DNA from: Betaproteobacteria bacterium Ga0077527
GTDB taxonomy: Bacteria > Pseudomonadota > Gammaproteobacteria > Burkholderiales > SG8-41
Direction of reading: 5' to 3'
Length of the DNA stretch: 64,000 nucleotides
Assembly (NCBI GenBank): GCA_001464815.1
Contig: LNDW01000022.1
Span: 202,290-266,289 of the forward strand
This document shows, piece after piece, positions 54,062 to 63,321 of the stretch (within the stretch, counting starts at the first letter, position 1; every line of letters starts with the position of its first letter). The position numbers and the translations under genes are program-made. Under the pieces are notes generated by a model. The model saw only the letters and a program-made list of their open reading frames with translations, was not told the DNA's origin and made no database searches.

Positions 54062-55246
54062 GTGACTTCCGGTTCATCGCTCATCACTCCGCATTCCCCG
54101 CTGCAGTTCAAAGCCCTGCCGCCGCTGTCGCTGTACATCCACGTGCCGTGGTGTGTGCGCAAATGCCCGTATTGCGATTTCAATTCCCATGAGGCCCGCG
54201 GTGAGCTGCCGGAGAATCAATATGTAGCCGCATTGCTGGCCGATCTCGAGACAGTGCTGCCCCAGGTTTGGGGGCGTCCGGTGCTGACGGTGTTCATCGG
54301 CGGCGGTACGCCAAGCCTGCTGTCGGTGCGCGCACTCGATACGCTGCTCAGCGGCGTGCGTGCACGTTTGCCGCTGGCGGCCGATGCCGAAATCACGCTG
54401 GAAGCCAATCCCGGCACGGTGGAGGCTGAAAAATTCGCCGGCTTCCGCGACGCCGGCATCAATCGTGTGTCGCTGGGTATCCAGAGTTTCAATGACACCC
54501 ACCTCAAGGCGCTGGGCCGCATTCACGACGCCGCCGAAGCTCGCCGTGCCGCGGAACTCGCACTAAAGGTCTTTGACAACATCAACCTCGACCTGATGTA
54601 CGCACTGCCGCGGCAGACGCCGGCTGAGGCCGCGGCCGACATCGCGGCGGCGGTTGCGCTGGCACCACAACATCTGAGCGCCTATCACCTGACCATCGAG
54701 CCGAACACGCTGTTCCACCACCAGCCGCCGGTGGTGCCCGACGATGACACTGCCGCGGAAATGCAGGACGCGGTCGAGGCGCAGCTTGCGGCCGCAGGTT
54801 ATCAACACTATGAAACCTCGGCCTTTGCCCGGCCCGGGCGGCAGTGCCGGCACAACCTGAATTACTGGGGCTTTGGTGACTATATCGGCATTGGTGCCGG
54901 CGCCCATGAAAAAATATCTTTTAAAAACAATATCTTACGTAGATCCCGTCTGCGCCAGCCGAAAGCCTATCTGGCGCAGGCAGGCACTGAAGCGATGTTC
55001 GGCGAGCAGCGCGAACTGACGCCTGCCGAACTGCCCGGCGAATTCATGATGAATGCGCTGCGCCTGAACGAAGGCTTCGATCTGGAGCTTTATCGGGCAC
55101 GCGCCGGTTGCGACATCACGCCGCTGCTGCCGCGGCTTGATGCGGCCGAGGCACGCGGATTGATCACCCGCGACCACCGCCGCGTCACGCCGACGCTACT
55201 GGGGCGGCGTTTTCTGAATGACCTGATCGCACTGTTCCTGGATTGA
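54062..55246 (+). CDS. hemW: radical SAM heme chaperone HemW
   Basis: HemW is a radical SAM protein related to coproporphyrinogen oxidase HemN and is thought to insert heme into apoproteins. The 394-residue product has the iron-sulfur motif CVRKCPYCDF, the SAM-binding GGGTPSLLSVRAL region and a HemN C-terminal domain. The N-terminus before HVPWC is short, as in HemW and not HemN. The start is GTG, 6 bases after rdgB, a pairing common in proteobacteria. Confidence 0.95.
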   Translation: MTSGSSLITPHSPLQFKALPPLSLYIHVPWCVRKCPYCDFNSHEARGELPENQYVAALLADLETVLPQVWGRPVLTVFIGGGTPSLLSVRALDTLLSGVRARLPLAADAEITLEANPGTVEAEKFAGFRDAGINRVSLGIQSFNDTHLKALGRIHDAAEARRAAELALKVFDNINLDLMYALPRQTPAEAAADIAAAVALAPQHLSAYHLTIEPNTLFHHQPPVVPDDDTAAEMQDAVEAQLAAAGYQHYETSAFARPGRQCRHNLNYWGFGDYIGIGAGAHEKISFKNNILRRSRLRQPKAYLAQAGTEAMFGEQRELTPAELPGEFMMNALRLNEGFDLELYRARAGCDITPLLPRLDAAEARGLITRDHRRVTPTLLGRRFLNDLIALFLD

Positions 55247-55318
55247 ACTCAAGCCGCGCCTGATTGCTGCCGTAAATCCCGTCAGAAGACCCGCCACGCC
55301 GGCGCGGTCGCGAGATGC

Positions 55319-56530
55319 GTGATGACCCGGAAGATTGCGGTGGCCGACCTGCGTGTCGGCATGTATGTGCAGGATCTGAACTGTGGCTGGATGGATCACC
55401 CCTTCCTGCGCAAGGAAATCTCGCTGACCCGCGAGGATCAGATCGCTCGCATCCGTGATGCCGGCATCCGCGAGGTCTATATCGATCCGGCACGCGGCCT
55501 TGACGGCCCCGGACAGGACGCGGTCGACGCCGAGCAGGAAATCGAGCGCGAGATGATCGCTTTTGCCGAGGCCGAGCAGCCGCTGCCGCGGCAGACTTCA
55601 TTCCGTGAAGAAGCCGAGACCGCGAAACGCATCCAGGGCGAAGCCAACCGGCTGATCCGCGACCTGATGCAGGATGTGCGCCTGGGCCGGCAGATCGACA
55701 GCGAGCGTATCGAGCCGGTGGTGGAAAACATCACCCAGTCGATCCTGCGCAACGGCGGTGCATTGCTGAGCCTGTGCCGCATCAAGAACAAGGACGATTA
55801 CACCTTTCAGCACTCGGTCAGCGTCTGCGGCCTGCAGACCGCGTTCTGCCGTGCGTTGCTGATGTGTCATAAGGATATCCACGAAGCCGGCATCGGCGGC
55901 CTGCTGCACGACATCGGCAAGACCCGCGTGCCGGACGAAATCCTCAACAAGCCCGGCCGGCTCACTGATGAGGAGTTCGCCCAGATCAAATGCCATGTTG
56001 TCGAAAGCCGGCGCATCCTCGAGCAGACGCCGGGCATCTCCGCCACTGCGGTGCAGGTCGCCGCCCAGCATCACGAGCGCCATGACGGCAGCGGTTATCC
56101 GCTGGGTTTGAAAGGCAGCGAAATCTCGCAGATGGGACAGATGGCGGCGATCGTCGATGTCTATGACGCGATCACTTCCGACCGCTGTTACCACAAGGGC
56201 CTCGAGCCGAACGAGGCGATGCGCAAGATCTTCGAGTGGGGCAAGTTCCACTTCAACCCGGTGCTGGTGCATGCCTTCACCCGCTGCATCGGCATTTATC
56301 CGACCGGATCGCTGGTGCTGCTGGAAAGCGACCGCCTGGCGGTGGTCATCGGCCAGTGCGAGGGCAACCTGCTGCAGCCGCTGGTGCGGGTGATCCACTG
56401 CGCGCGCCGCAACCGGCCGCTGCCGCCGCAGGAACTCGACCTGTCACGTCCGGGTGCCGGCGGCGACCGCATCCTGCGCTACGAAAAACCCGAAACCTGG
56501 GGCATCGACATCGCCCGTCTCCTCGTCTGA
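55319..56530 (+). CDS. HD-GYP domain c-di-GMP phosphodiesterase
   Basis: HD-GYP proteins degrade c-di-GMP. The 403-residue product has an N-terminal DUF3391-type domain (KIAVADLRVGMYVQDLNCGW) and a C-terminal HD-GYP domain with GGLLHDIGKTRVPDEILNKP and the GYP-type signature HHERHDGSGYPLGLKGSEIS, both complete. The start is GTG 55319 or ATG 55322. It is on the same strand as hemW, 72 bases downstream. With the cyclases at 40-48 kb it adds to the window's c-di-GMP network. Confidence 0.95.
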   Translation: MMTRKIAVADLRVGMYVQDLNCGWMDHPFLRKEISLTREDQIARIRDAGIREVYIDPARGLDGPGQDAVDAEQEIEREMIAFAEAEQPLPRQTSFREEAETAKRIQGEANRLIRDLMQDVRLGRQIDSERIEPVVENITQSILRNGGALLSLCRIKNKDDYTFQHSVSVCGLQTAFCRALLMCHKDIHEAGIGGLLHDIGKTRVPDEILNKPGRLTDEEFAQIKCHVVESRRILEQTPGISATAVQVAAQHHERHDGSGYPLGLKGSEISQMGQMAAIVDVYDAITSDRCYHKGLEPNEAMRKIFEWGKFHFNPVLVHAFTRCIGIYPTGSLVLLESDRLAVVIGQCEGNLLQPLVRVIHCARRNRPLPPQELDLSRPGAGGDRILRYEKPETWGIDIARLLV

Positions 56531-56559
56531 CATCGGCCGCGGGTTGTTGCGTTTCTTCG

Positions 56560-56587
56560 TTGCGTTTCTGTCATCCGCAGATAGAAT
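56560..56587 (+). promoter_or_regulatory. sigma-70-like promoter for the tctC-like gene
   Basis: TTGCGT (56560-56565) and TAGAAT (56582-56587) are separated by 16 bases, a fair -35/-10 pair about 90 bases upstream of the gene. A GGAGGAG ribosome site lies just before the ATG. Confidence 0.55.
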
Positions 56588-56677
56588 AGTCCGCAACCGG
56601 CCCGGTTTTCTGAGGCCGGAATATCAACGCCGGCGGCGACCAGCCGCACGGCCCAGCGGTCAGACCGGAGGAGATTC

Positions 56678-57667
56678 ATGCTCATTATCCAACGCAGCAT
56701 CCAGCGCAGTATTGTCGCGTCGGTGGCGGCTCTCGTGCTTTGCAGCAGCGGTGCCTTTGCCCAGCAGGCCTATCCCGTAAAACCGGTGCGGTTCGTGGTG
56801 ACCTATCCGGCGGGCGGCAGCTCGGATGCGATGGCGCGCATCATTGGCGGCAAACTCACCGAGTACTGGGGCCAGCAGGTGCTGGTCGAGGCCCGGCCCG
56901 GCGCTGCCGGCGCCCTCGGCATGGAATACGCCGCCAAGCAGCCGGCCGACGGCTACACCTTCCTGCTCGGCAACTTCGGTCCGGTCACCGCCAACCCGCT
57001 GATGACCAAGGTGCGCTACAACGTCGACAAGGACTTCGTGCCGGTTTCCCAGATAACCCGCGCCGCGAACATTCTTGTCGTGCCGGTGACGCTGCCGGTG
57101 AAAAACGTCAAGGCACTGGTGGCGCTGGCCAGGGCGCGTCCCGGCGAACTGACCTACGGCACCAGCGGTGCCGGCAGCATGTCGCACCTTGCCGGCGAAA
57201 TGTTCAAGCGCCTGGCCAAGGTCGATGTCACCACGGTGCCTTACCAGGGCGGCGTGTTCTCGATTGCCGCGGTGCAGGGCGGACACATCATGATGATGTT
57301 CTCCGATGCCCAGCCGGTGATGGCCAACATCAAGGCCGGCAAGCTGCGCGCGCTGGCGGTGACCAGTGATACCCGCACCCCGTTCACGCCGGAACTGCCG
57401 ACCCTGGCCGAAGAGGGCATCACCGGATTTGCCGCCGCCAACTGGTGGGGCATCCTGTTCCCGACCGGTGTGGCGCGGCCGATCATCGACAAGGTTTCAA
57501 CCGACCTGGGCCGTGCGCTGGTGACGCAGGATGTCAAGGACCGCCTGGCGATTTATGGCGTCGAAGCGGTACACAGCAACCCGCAGCAGTTCGGTGAATT
57601 CCTCAAATCGGAGAACGAGCGCTGGGGCAGGCTGATCCGCGAGGCCGGCATCAGCGCCATCCAGTAA
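56678..57667 (+). CDS. Bug/TctC family periplasmic substrate-binding protein
   Basis: Members bind carboxylates in the periplasm and are very numerous in Burkholderiales. The 329-residue product has a signal peptide (SVAALVLCSSGAFAQ) and the family landmarks YPVKPVRFVVTYPAGGSSDA, WGQQVLVEARPGAAGALGME and KQPADGYTFLLGN. No membrane tctA/tctB genes are nearby, so it is an orphan receptor, as is common in the family. The ligand cannot be told from sequence. Confidence 0.93.
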   Translation: MLIIQRSIQRSIVASVAALVLCSSGAFAQQAYPVKPVRFVVTYPAGGSSDAMARIIGGKLTEYWGQQVLVEARPGAAGALGMEYAAKQPADGYTFLLGNFGPVTANPLMTKVRYNVDKDFVPVSQITRAANILVVPVTLPVKNVKALVALARARPGELTYGTSGAGSMSHLAGEMFKRLAKVDVTTVPYQGGVFSIAAVQGGHIMMMFSDAQPVMANIKAGKLRALAVTSDTRTPFTPELPTLAEEGITGFAAANWWGILFPTGVARPIIDKVSTDLGRALVTQDVKDRLAIYGVEAVHSNPQQFGEFLKSENERWGRLIREAGISAIQ

Positions 57668-57678
57668 ACAGAACCCGC

Positions 57679-57724
57679 CACCAACAAAAACGGCGGACCG
57701 GGCGGTCCGCCGTTTTTGTTGGTG
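57679..57724. terminator. bidirectional terminator with 21-bp stem
   Basis: Arms at 57679-57699 and 57704-57724 are perfectly complementary over 21 bp with a 4-base loop (GGGC). The GC core (CGGCGGACC) is flanked by A5 on one side and T5 on the other, so it can end transcription from both the tctC-like gene (plus) and trmB (minus). Confidence 0.9.
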
Positions 57725-57744
57725 CAGGCCGCAGCCGGCCTTGT

Positions 57745-58440
57745 TCAGCGCTTGCGGAACAGCACATCCCACACGCCATGGCCCAGGCGCAGTCCGCGCG
57801 CCTCGAACTTGGTCTGCGGCCGGTAATCGGGCCGTGCCGCGAAGCCGGCGGTAGTGTTGGCGAGTGCCGGTTCTGCGCCGAGTACGGCGAGCATCTGTTC
57901 CGCGTATTCCTGCCAGTCGGTTGCGCAATGTATGTAGCCGCCGCTTTTCAGGCGCGAAGCGGCGAGCGCGACGAAGGGTCGCTGGATCAGCCGCCGCTTC
58001 TGCTGGCGTTTTTTCGGCCAGGGATCGGGGAAAAAAATATGCAGGCCGTCGAGGGACTCCGGCGCGATCATCCGCTCCAGCACCTCGACCGCATCATGCT
58101 GGATCACCCGCAGGTTGGTGATGCCCGCGGCATCGATCTGCTTGAGCAGGCTGCCCACGCCGGGGGTATGCACTTCGATGCCGATGTAGTCGATGTGCGG
58201 ATGTGCGGTGGCGATGGCCACCGTGGTTTCACCCATGCCGCAGCCGATTTCGAGCACCCGCGGTGCGCGGCGGCCGAACAGCGCGTCGAGGTCGGGCACA
58301 GTTTCGGCCGCGGTTTCGACCGCACTATCGACATAAGGCAGGCCGTACTTCGGCATCAGGTTGTCGTGGGCGCGGCGCTGGGCGTTCGAAACGCGCCCCT
58401 GGCGCAGCACATAGCTGCGGATCGGGCGGGCAATATTCAT
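57745..58440 (-). CDS. trmB: tRNA (guanine-N7)-methyltransferase TrmB
   Basis: TrmB methylates G46 of tRNA using SAM. The 231-residue product has the SAM motif [15 protein letters not shown], the family motif [20 protein letters not shown] and the C-terminal [22 protein letters not shown] 58440 begins with [17 protein letters not shown], a usual start; longer frames run into the upstream repeats. It is on the same strand as thiS, thiG and the large coiled-coil gene. Confidence 0.96.
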   Translation of the reverse strand: MNIARPIRSYVLRQGRVSNAQRRAHDNLMPKYGLPYVDSAVETAAETVPDLDALFGRRAPRVLEIGCGMGETTVAIATAHPHIDYIGIEVHTPGVGSLLKQIDAAGITNLRVIQHDAVEVLERMIAPESLDGLHIFFPDPWPKKRQQKRRLIQRPFVALAASRLKSGGYIHCATDWQEYAEQMLAVLGAEPALANTTAGFAARPDYRPQTKFEARGLRLGHGVWDVLFRKR

Positions 58441-58467
58441 CGCCGCGGAGTTTACCGGGAAAAGCGC

Positions 58468-58531
58468 GGGGGAATCGCGCAAAAGCGCAGGGGGAATCGC
58501 GCAAAAGCGCAGGGGAATCGCGCAAAAGCGC
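58468..58531. repeat. three tandem copies of a mini-hairpin
   Basis: The unit GGGGGAATCGCGCAAAAGCGCA (with its last base trimmed in the third copy) occurs three times in a row, and each copy contains GCGC-AAAA-GCGC, able to form a 4-bp hairpin. They lie between trmB and the stop of the coiled-coil gene. Their role is unknown. Confidence 0.8.
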
Positions 58532-58570
58532 GGGGAAACCGTGAAGAAAGCCGCGTAAACCCCTGCAGCT

Positions 58571-61500
58571 TCAGCGCGCGGGCATGTCCTGCGGTGCGAG
58601 CAACTGGTGATCAAGGCGCAGCGAAACCGCGCTGCCGTTGCCGAACAGCAGTGGCTGCGGCAATAAGGCCTGCTGCAACGGCATCTCGTCGCGCGCCGGT
58701 GCGAGCAGCAGGCTGCCCGCGGTCCAGGCCGCGATCATCGCCGCAAGCGCCCAGGCCGGCGCCGGACCGCGCAGCCAGTGGCGGCAGCGTCCGGCCCAGG
58801 CCGCGCGCCGCGCGATGCCGGCGGCGCGGCGATCCTGACGGGCTCGAGCCTGCATCACCAGCGCATGATCAAAATCAGCGGCGGTTCTCGCCTGCGCGGC
58901 GTTCGCCGCGGTGATGACCGCAGCGGCCGCCGCGCGGGCTGCCGCAGCACCTTGCGTTTCTGCATCCAGCAGCGCGCGTGCCGCGGCGGCGGCCCGCTCG
59001 TTGTGTTCAGCGCGCTGGCGTTCCTGTTCCGCGGTTTCGGCTGCTGCCGTGGCGCGGCTGAGTGCCAGTTGCTCGGACCGTTTTGCCGCGGCTGCGGCTG
59101 CGGCCCCGGCGCGGGCGCAGGAGTCGAGGGCCGCGGCTTCGTTGCGGATGCTGGCGCAGCGCGCGGCATTGGCGGCGGCCAGCGCCAGGGCCGTATCGCT
59201 GCGGCGGCGGTCGGCATCGCAGCGTTCGCGCAGCGCGGCGATGGCTTTTTGCTCCGCGACCGCACGGGCCCTGGCCGCGGCAATGTGCTGCTGCTGCGCG
59301 TGCAGGGCCTCACTGTCGCGTGCAAGTTCGTCCTCGGCCAGATTTGCCGCAGCCTCGGCGGCCGCGGCCTTCCCGCTGGCGACGGCTTCCCGCGCGATCA
59401 CCGCCTGTTCGCGGCGGCGGGCCGCTGTCGACGCGGCGAGTTCCGCGGCGGCCAGCCGCTGCAGAGCGGCGCCTAGATCCTGTTCGGCGTTGTGGCGGGC
59501 GCGTGCCGCGGCGATCAGGCGCTGCTGCTGTTTTGCGCGGTGTTCGGCGGCGCTGCGTGCCTGATCATGCGCGGTGACGGCGGTTTCGATGGTGGCGGCG
59601 AGCACCTGCTCCGCGGCGGCGCGTTGCGCGGCTTGCCGGCTTGCCGCGTTTTCCATGTCGCGGCGCAGCTGTGAAGCCTGCGCCGCAGCGGCATCAGCCT
59701 CGGCGCGTAATCCCGCGGCACGCGCGGCCTCGGCCTCGCGGCTGGCGCGCGACAGGGCCAGTATCGCTGCCTGCTCGTCGGCGCGTGCGCGTTCGGCCGC
59801 CTGCCGTGTGGCCTCGGCGTCGGCGAGCGCGTGCTGGTGCGCGAGCTGTTCGGCGCTGCGCTCTGCGGCAATACGTCGCTGCCGGGCTGCGGTGGCGTCC
59901 TCCCCGGCCTGCGCGCGGGCCGCGGCCTGGGCGGCGAGGGTTTGCTCGGCTTCATGGCGGGCCGCTGCCGCGCGCTGCAGGCGCCGCTCAGCGGCGATAC
60001 GCGCGGCGGTGGCTGCGGCGGCTGCCGCATCCGCGGCGGCGCGTTCCTCGCTGGCACGCCGGTATTCGGCGAGTTGCAGTGCATGGGTCTTAGCCGCCTC
60101 CGCGGCCTTGCGGTCGGCTTCGGTTTTTTCGCGTAATGCTGCGGCCTCACGCCGGTTGGCCGCGGCATGGCCGGCGGCGGTTTGCGCGGCTTCAGCTTCG
60201 GCGGCTGCACGGGCTTCGGCGCTGCTGATCGCGTCCTGCTCATCGCGGATACGCTGTTCGGCCAGTTGTCGTGCGCGTTGTTCGGCTTCGATGCGTGCAA
60301 GGGCCTGCTCACGCGCCAGGAGTTCGTCGCGGCTGCGTGCCGCGGCTTCTTCGGCAGCGCGGTTTTCGGTCTCGGTGCGGGCAGCCGCCGCGGTCGCGGC
60401 CTCCTGCTCGATCCGAGCACGTTCGCTGCTGGCGGTGGCAAGGCGGTGGTCTTCGATGGCGCGGGCCTGGATTTCTGTTTCGGCGGCGACCGCTGCGCGC
60501 TGACGCGCCTCAGCCGCGTGCTGCGCGAGGCGTTCGGCGCCGGCCAGCGCGGCGGCGGCGCGTGCGGCTTCGATGTCGATCGCGGCGCGCGCCTCGGCTT
60601 CACCGCGCGCTTCGGCTTCGGCGGCAACACGCGCCTCGGCGGCGCGCATGGCCTGTTCCGTGGCGCGATTGCGCGCGGTGGTGACTTCGGCGGTCAGGCG
60701 TTCGAGTTCGGTTTGGGCTGCGGCAAGGCGTGCTGCTTCCTCGTCGGAGGCCTGGCGCTGTTCTGCCGCGTGAGCAGCCGCGGCATCGGCCGCAGCGCGT
60801 GAACGTGCGGCCTGCAGCGCGCGGCTTTCGGCCTGCACCCGTAATTCGGATTGCTCGAGCGCGCTTTGCTCGGTTTCGGCGCGCTGTTCGGCGAGTACGC
60901 GGTATTCCTGCTCCGCGGCGGTGCGCGCAGCGATGGCTTCGCGTTCGGCGGTTTCGGCGCGGCGCCGGGCTTCGGCTTCGGCGGTTTCGCGGACAAGCAA
61001 CTGACGACGCGCTTCGAGTGCGGCAGCCTTGCCGCGTTCGGCTTCGGCCTCGCTGGCGGCGGCCGCGGCCAGTTCACGCTCCAGCCGCAGCCGGGTTTCG
61101 TGTGCGGCGCGTGCGCGGGCTTCGGCTGCGCTGCGGGCTTCGGCTTCGGCTGTCGCGGCCAGCTCGGCACGCTGGCGGGCTTCTAGTTCGGCGGCGGCGG
61201 TGGCTTCGGCATCGCTGCGCGCCCGGGCCTGCGATGCCAGACGGTGTTCCGCGTCGCCGCGGTTTTGCGCCTGCTCGCGGGCATCGGTTTCGGCCGCGGT
61301 TCGGGCCTCGGCGGCATTGCGCGCGCGGACTTCAGCTTCAGCGCGGGCACGCGCCTCGGCGGCCGCTGCCTGCTCGGCGGCAAGGCGCGAGCGCGCCTGG
61401 CTTTCGGCGCGCGCCTGTTCTGCGACGCGCGCGGCTTCGGCGCTGCGTACACCCTGCAGCAATTCGGCGAGTATGCGCTGGTGGTCTTCAGCGCGGGCTC

Positions 61501-61987
61501 TCGCCTGGGCTTCGAGTTCGGCCTTGGTTTCGGCGAGCTTGCGCAGCGCCTGTTCGCGTTGCGCGGCTTCGCGGGCGGTCGCCGAGAGTTGTTGTTCGAC
61601 AGCAACGCGCGCTTCAGCCTCGCGTGCGGCTTCTGCTTCACTGGCGCGGCGTTGTTCGAGCAGGGTGGTCGCGCTGCGTTCGGCTTCGGCGCGGCTGCGT
61701 GCTTCGTCCGCGGCGGCGGCATCCGCGGCGGCGCGGTCACGCGCGGCTTCGCGGGCTTCGATCTCGGCCTGCAGACGCGCTTCTGCCTGGGTGCGGCTGC
61801 GTTGTTCCCAGTCGATGCGGGCTTCGCTTTCGATACGCGTCTGGTATTCGGCGCGGGTGCGTGCAACGGCCTCCTTGATCGCAAGCAGTTGCGGCGAGTC
61901 TGCTTCCGCAATCAGCTCGGTTGCGGACTGAGATGCGGACTGAGATGCAGGCTGCAGCGTGTCGGCGTTGGGCAGTGGGGCATTCAT
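58571..61987 (-). CDS. giant Ala/Glu/Arg-rich helical repeat protein with C-terminal membrane anchor
   Basis: A 1138-residue protein of no family that I recognise. Residues 1-39 are a Ser/Gln/Ala-rich lead. Residues 40-1065 split exactly into 73 units of 14 residues, except for one 4-residue slip (AESQ, 194-197). A typical unit is [14 protein letters not shown]. In the 41 units at 226-799, position 4 is Arg in 34 and position 8 is Glu or Asp in 35 (hand count). Later units are more diverged. After GRCRHWLRG there is one membrane helix (about 1079-1096) and a 42-residue tail; the basic residues before the helix suggest the repeat rod is cytoplasmic and the tail periplasmic. It lies between thiG and trmB. 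ATG 61987 is chosen; a longer frame to 62071 exists. Confidence 0.85.
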   Translation of the reverse strand: MNAPLPNADTLQPASQSASQSATELIAEADSPQLLAIKEAVARTRAEYQTRIESEARIDWEQRSRTQAEARLQAEIEAREAARDRAAADAAAADEARSRAEAERSATTLLEQRRASEAEAAREAEARVAVEQQLSATAREAAQREQALRKLAETKAELEAQARARAEDHQRILAELLQGVRSAEAARVAEQARAESQARSRLAAEQAAAAEARARAEAEVRARNAAEARTAAETDAREQAQNRGDAEHRLASQARARSDAEATAAAELEARQRAELAATAEAEARSAAEARARAAHETRLRLERELAAAAASEAEAERGKAAALEARRQLLVRETAEAEARRRAETAEREAIAARTAAEQEYRVLAEQRAETEQSALEQSELRVQAESRALQAARSRAAADAAAAHAAEQRQASDEEAARLAAAQTELERLTAEVTTARNRATEQAMRAAEARVAAEAEARGEAEARAAIDIEAARAAAALAGAERLAQHAAEARQRAAVAAETEIQARAIEDHRLATASSERARIEQEAATAAAARTETENRAAEEAAARSRDELLAREQALARIEAEQRARQLAEQRIRDEQDAISSAEARAAAEAEAAQTAAGHAAANRREAAALREKTEADRKAAEAAKTHALQLAEYRRASEERAAADAAAAAATAARIAAERRLQRAAAARHEAEQTLAAQAAARAQAGEDATAARQRRIAAERSAEQLAHQHALADAEATRQAAERARADEQAAILALSRASREAEAARAAGLRAEADAAAAQASQLRRDMENAASRQAAQRAAAEQVLAATIETAVTAHDQARSAAEHRAKQQQRLIAAARARHNAEQDLGAALQRLAAAELAASTAARRREQAVIAREAVASGKAAAAEAAANLAEDELARDSEALHAQQQHIAAARARAVAEQKAIAALRERCDADRRRSDTALALAAANAARCASIRNEAAALDSCARAGAAAAAAAKRSEQLALSRATAAAETAEQERQRAEHNERAAAAARALLDAETQGAAAARAAAAAVITAANAAQARTAADFDHALVMQARARQDRRAAGIARRAAWAGRCRHWLRGPAPAWALAAMIAAWTAGSLLLAPARDEMPLQQALLPQPLLFGNGSAVSLRLDHQLLAPQDMPAR

Positions 61988-62187
61988 GGCGGCGCAGGTG
62001 ATGGATAAAGCGCAGGGACTGATCCAGTCGGGAATTGCCGCCAATTCTCGACGGGCGTGGCCGGGGGCCAAACGGCGAAAAGCGGGGCAATGCAGCCGCT
62101 ATTTGCCTTATCGCCGGAGTCCGCCGGCGATGATTAAAAATAAATCAATAAAAACAATGGTTTATGATTAATCCAACAGCAGGCATT
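61988..62187 (-). promoter_or_regulatory. AT-rich upstream region of the repeat-protein gene
   Basis: The 200 bases between thiG and the repeat-protein gene include an AT-rich run at about 62127-62172, unlike the surroundings, which likely holds the gene's own promoter on the minus strand (TTGTTT followed by TAATCA-like sequence). The exact boxes are uncertain. Confidence 0.4.
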
Positions 62188-62991
62188 TCAAGGCTTGCCG
62201 ATCATGCCGCCGGTGGGCGAACTGGGCGAGGCCGAATACAGTTTTTTCGGCATGCGCCCGGCACGGAAGGCGGCCCGGCCCGCCCGCACCGCCAGGTTCA
62301 TCGCTTCGGCCATCAGCACCGGCTGCTTCGCCGCGGCGACCGCGGTGTTCATCAGCACCGCGTCACAGCCCAGCTCCATCGCGATCGCCGCATCCGATGC
62401 GGTGCCGACGCCGGCATCCACCACCACCGGTACTTTCGCGTTGTCGATGATGATCTGCAGGTTCCACGGATTGAGGATGCCCATGCCGGAGCCGATCAGC
62501 GAGGCGAGGGGCATCACCGCGATGCAGCCGATCTCCTCCAGCTGTTTCGCGATGATCGGATCATCCGAGGTGTAGACCATCACCTTGAAACCGTCCCTGA
62601 CCAGGGTTTTTGCCGCGGCCAGGGTCTCGACGACATTGGGATACAGCGTGTGCGGATCGCCGAGCACCTCGAGTTTTACTAGGTCGTGGCCATCGAGCAG
62701 TTCGCGTGCGAGGCGCAGGGTGCGCACTGCTTCATCGGCGCTGTAGCAGCCGGCGGTGTTGGGCAGCATGGTGTATTGCGAGGGCGGCAGCGCATCGAGC
62801 AGGCTGGGTTCGTTCGGGTTCTGGCCGATGTTGGTGCGGCGGATGGCGACGGTGACGATCTGCGCGCCGCTGGCATCAACCGCGGCGCGGGTTTCGGCGA
62901 AATCCCTGTATTTGCCGGTGCCGATCAGCAGTCGTGAGTTGTAGGTCTTGCCGCCAAGGATCAGCGGATCAGGGTTTTCGTTGGGTTTCAT
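62188..62991 (-). CDS. thiG: thiazole synthase ThiG
   Basis: ThiG forms the thiazole ring of thiamine from DXP, dehydroglycine and ThiS-thiocarboxylate. The 267-residue product has [40 protein letters not shown] with the expected Schiff-base lysine (K of VKLEV), and [20 protein letters not shown]. It lies 41 bases downstream of thiS. Confidence 0.97.
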   Translation of the reverse strand: MKPNENPDPLILGGKTYNSRLLIGTGKYRDFAETRAAVDASGAQIVTVAIRRTNIGQNPNEPSLLDALPPSQYTMLPNTAGCYSADEAVRTLRLARELLDGHDLVKLEVLGDPHTLYPNVVETLAAAKTLVRDGFKVMVYTSDDPIIAKQLEEIGCIAVMPLASLIGSGMGILNPWNLQIIIDNAKVPVVVDAGVGTASDAAIAMELGCDAVLMNTAVAAAKQPVLMAEAMNLAVRAGRAAFRAGRMPKKLYSASPSSPTGGMIGKP

Positions 62992-63032
62992 TGATCAGGA
63001 TTGAGAATGGCGGATTGAGGGTTGAGCGGCAT

Positions 63033-63236
63033 TCAGCCGCCGCCGACCGCGCCGACGATTTCGAGGCGGTCGCCGTCGGCGAGCATACAGTCGGCGAAGC
63101 GGCTGCGCGGCACGATTTCGCCGTTACGCTCGACCGCGATGCGTTTGCCGGTCAGCGCCAGCTGATCAACCAGCTCGGCGCAGCTCAGCGGGTGTTGAAA
63201 ATGGCGCGGCGCGCCGTTGATGGTGAGTGCGATCAT
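63033..63236 (-). CDS. thiS: sulfur carrier protein ThiS
   Basis: ThiS carries sulfur as a C-terminal thiocarboxylate for thiazole synthesis. The 67-residue ubiquitin-like product ends in AVGGG, with the Gly-Gly terminus required for activation, and has [20 protein letters not shown]. It precedes thiG in the standard order. Confidence 0.95.
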   Translation of the reverse strand: MIALTINGAPRHFQHPLSCAELVDQLALTGKRIAVERNGEIVPRSRFADCMLADGDRLEIVGAVGGG

Positions 63237-63321
63237 GGCTGATGATGACAGGGTCTAGAATGTGATTTTACCGGCCTGCGCCGGGATTATCGACGCCGAT
63301 ATCGGTGTTGAAACGACAACC

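Noticed and set aside
58461-58540. Short CRISPR array
   Set aside because: The three 22-base units are directly adjacent with no spacers, and no cas genes are nearby.
59574-61931. Several long Ala/Arg/Ser-rich plus-strand frames opposite the giant repeat gene
   Set aside because: They mirror the 42-base repeat of the minus strand. The minus frame alone is open for 3.4 kb and has an ordered lead, repeat rod, membrane helix and tail.
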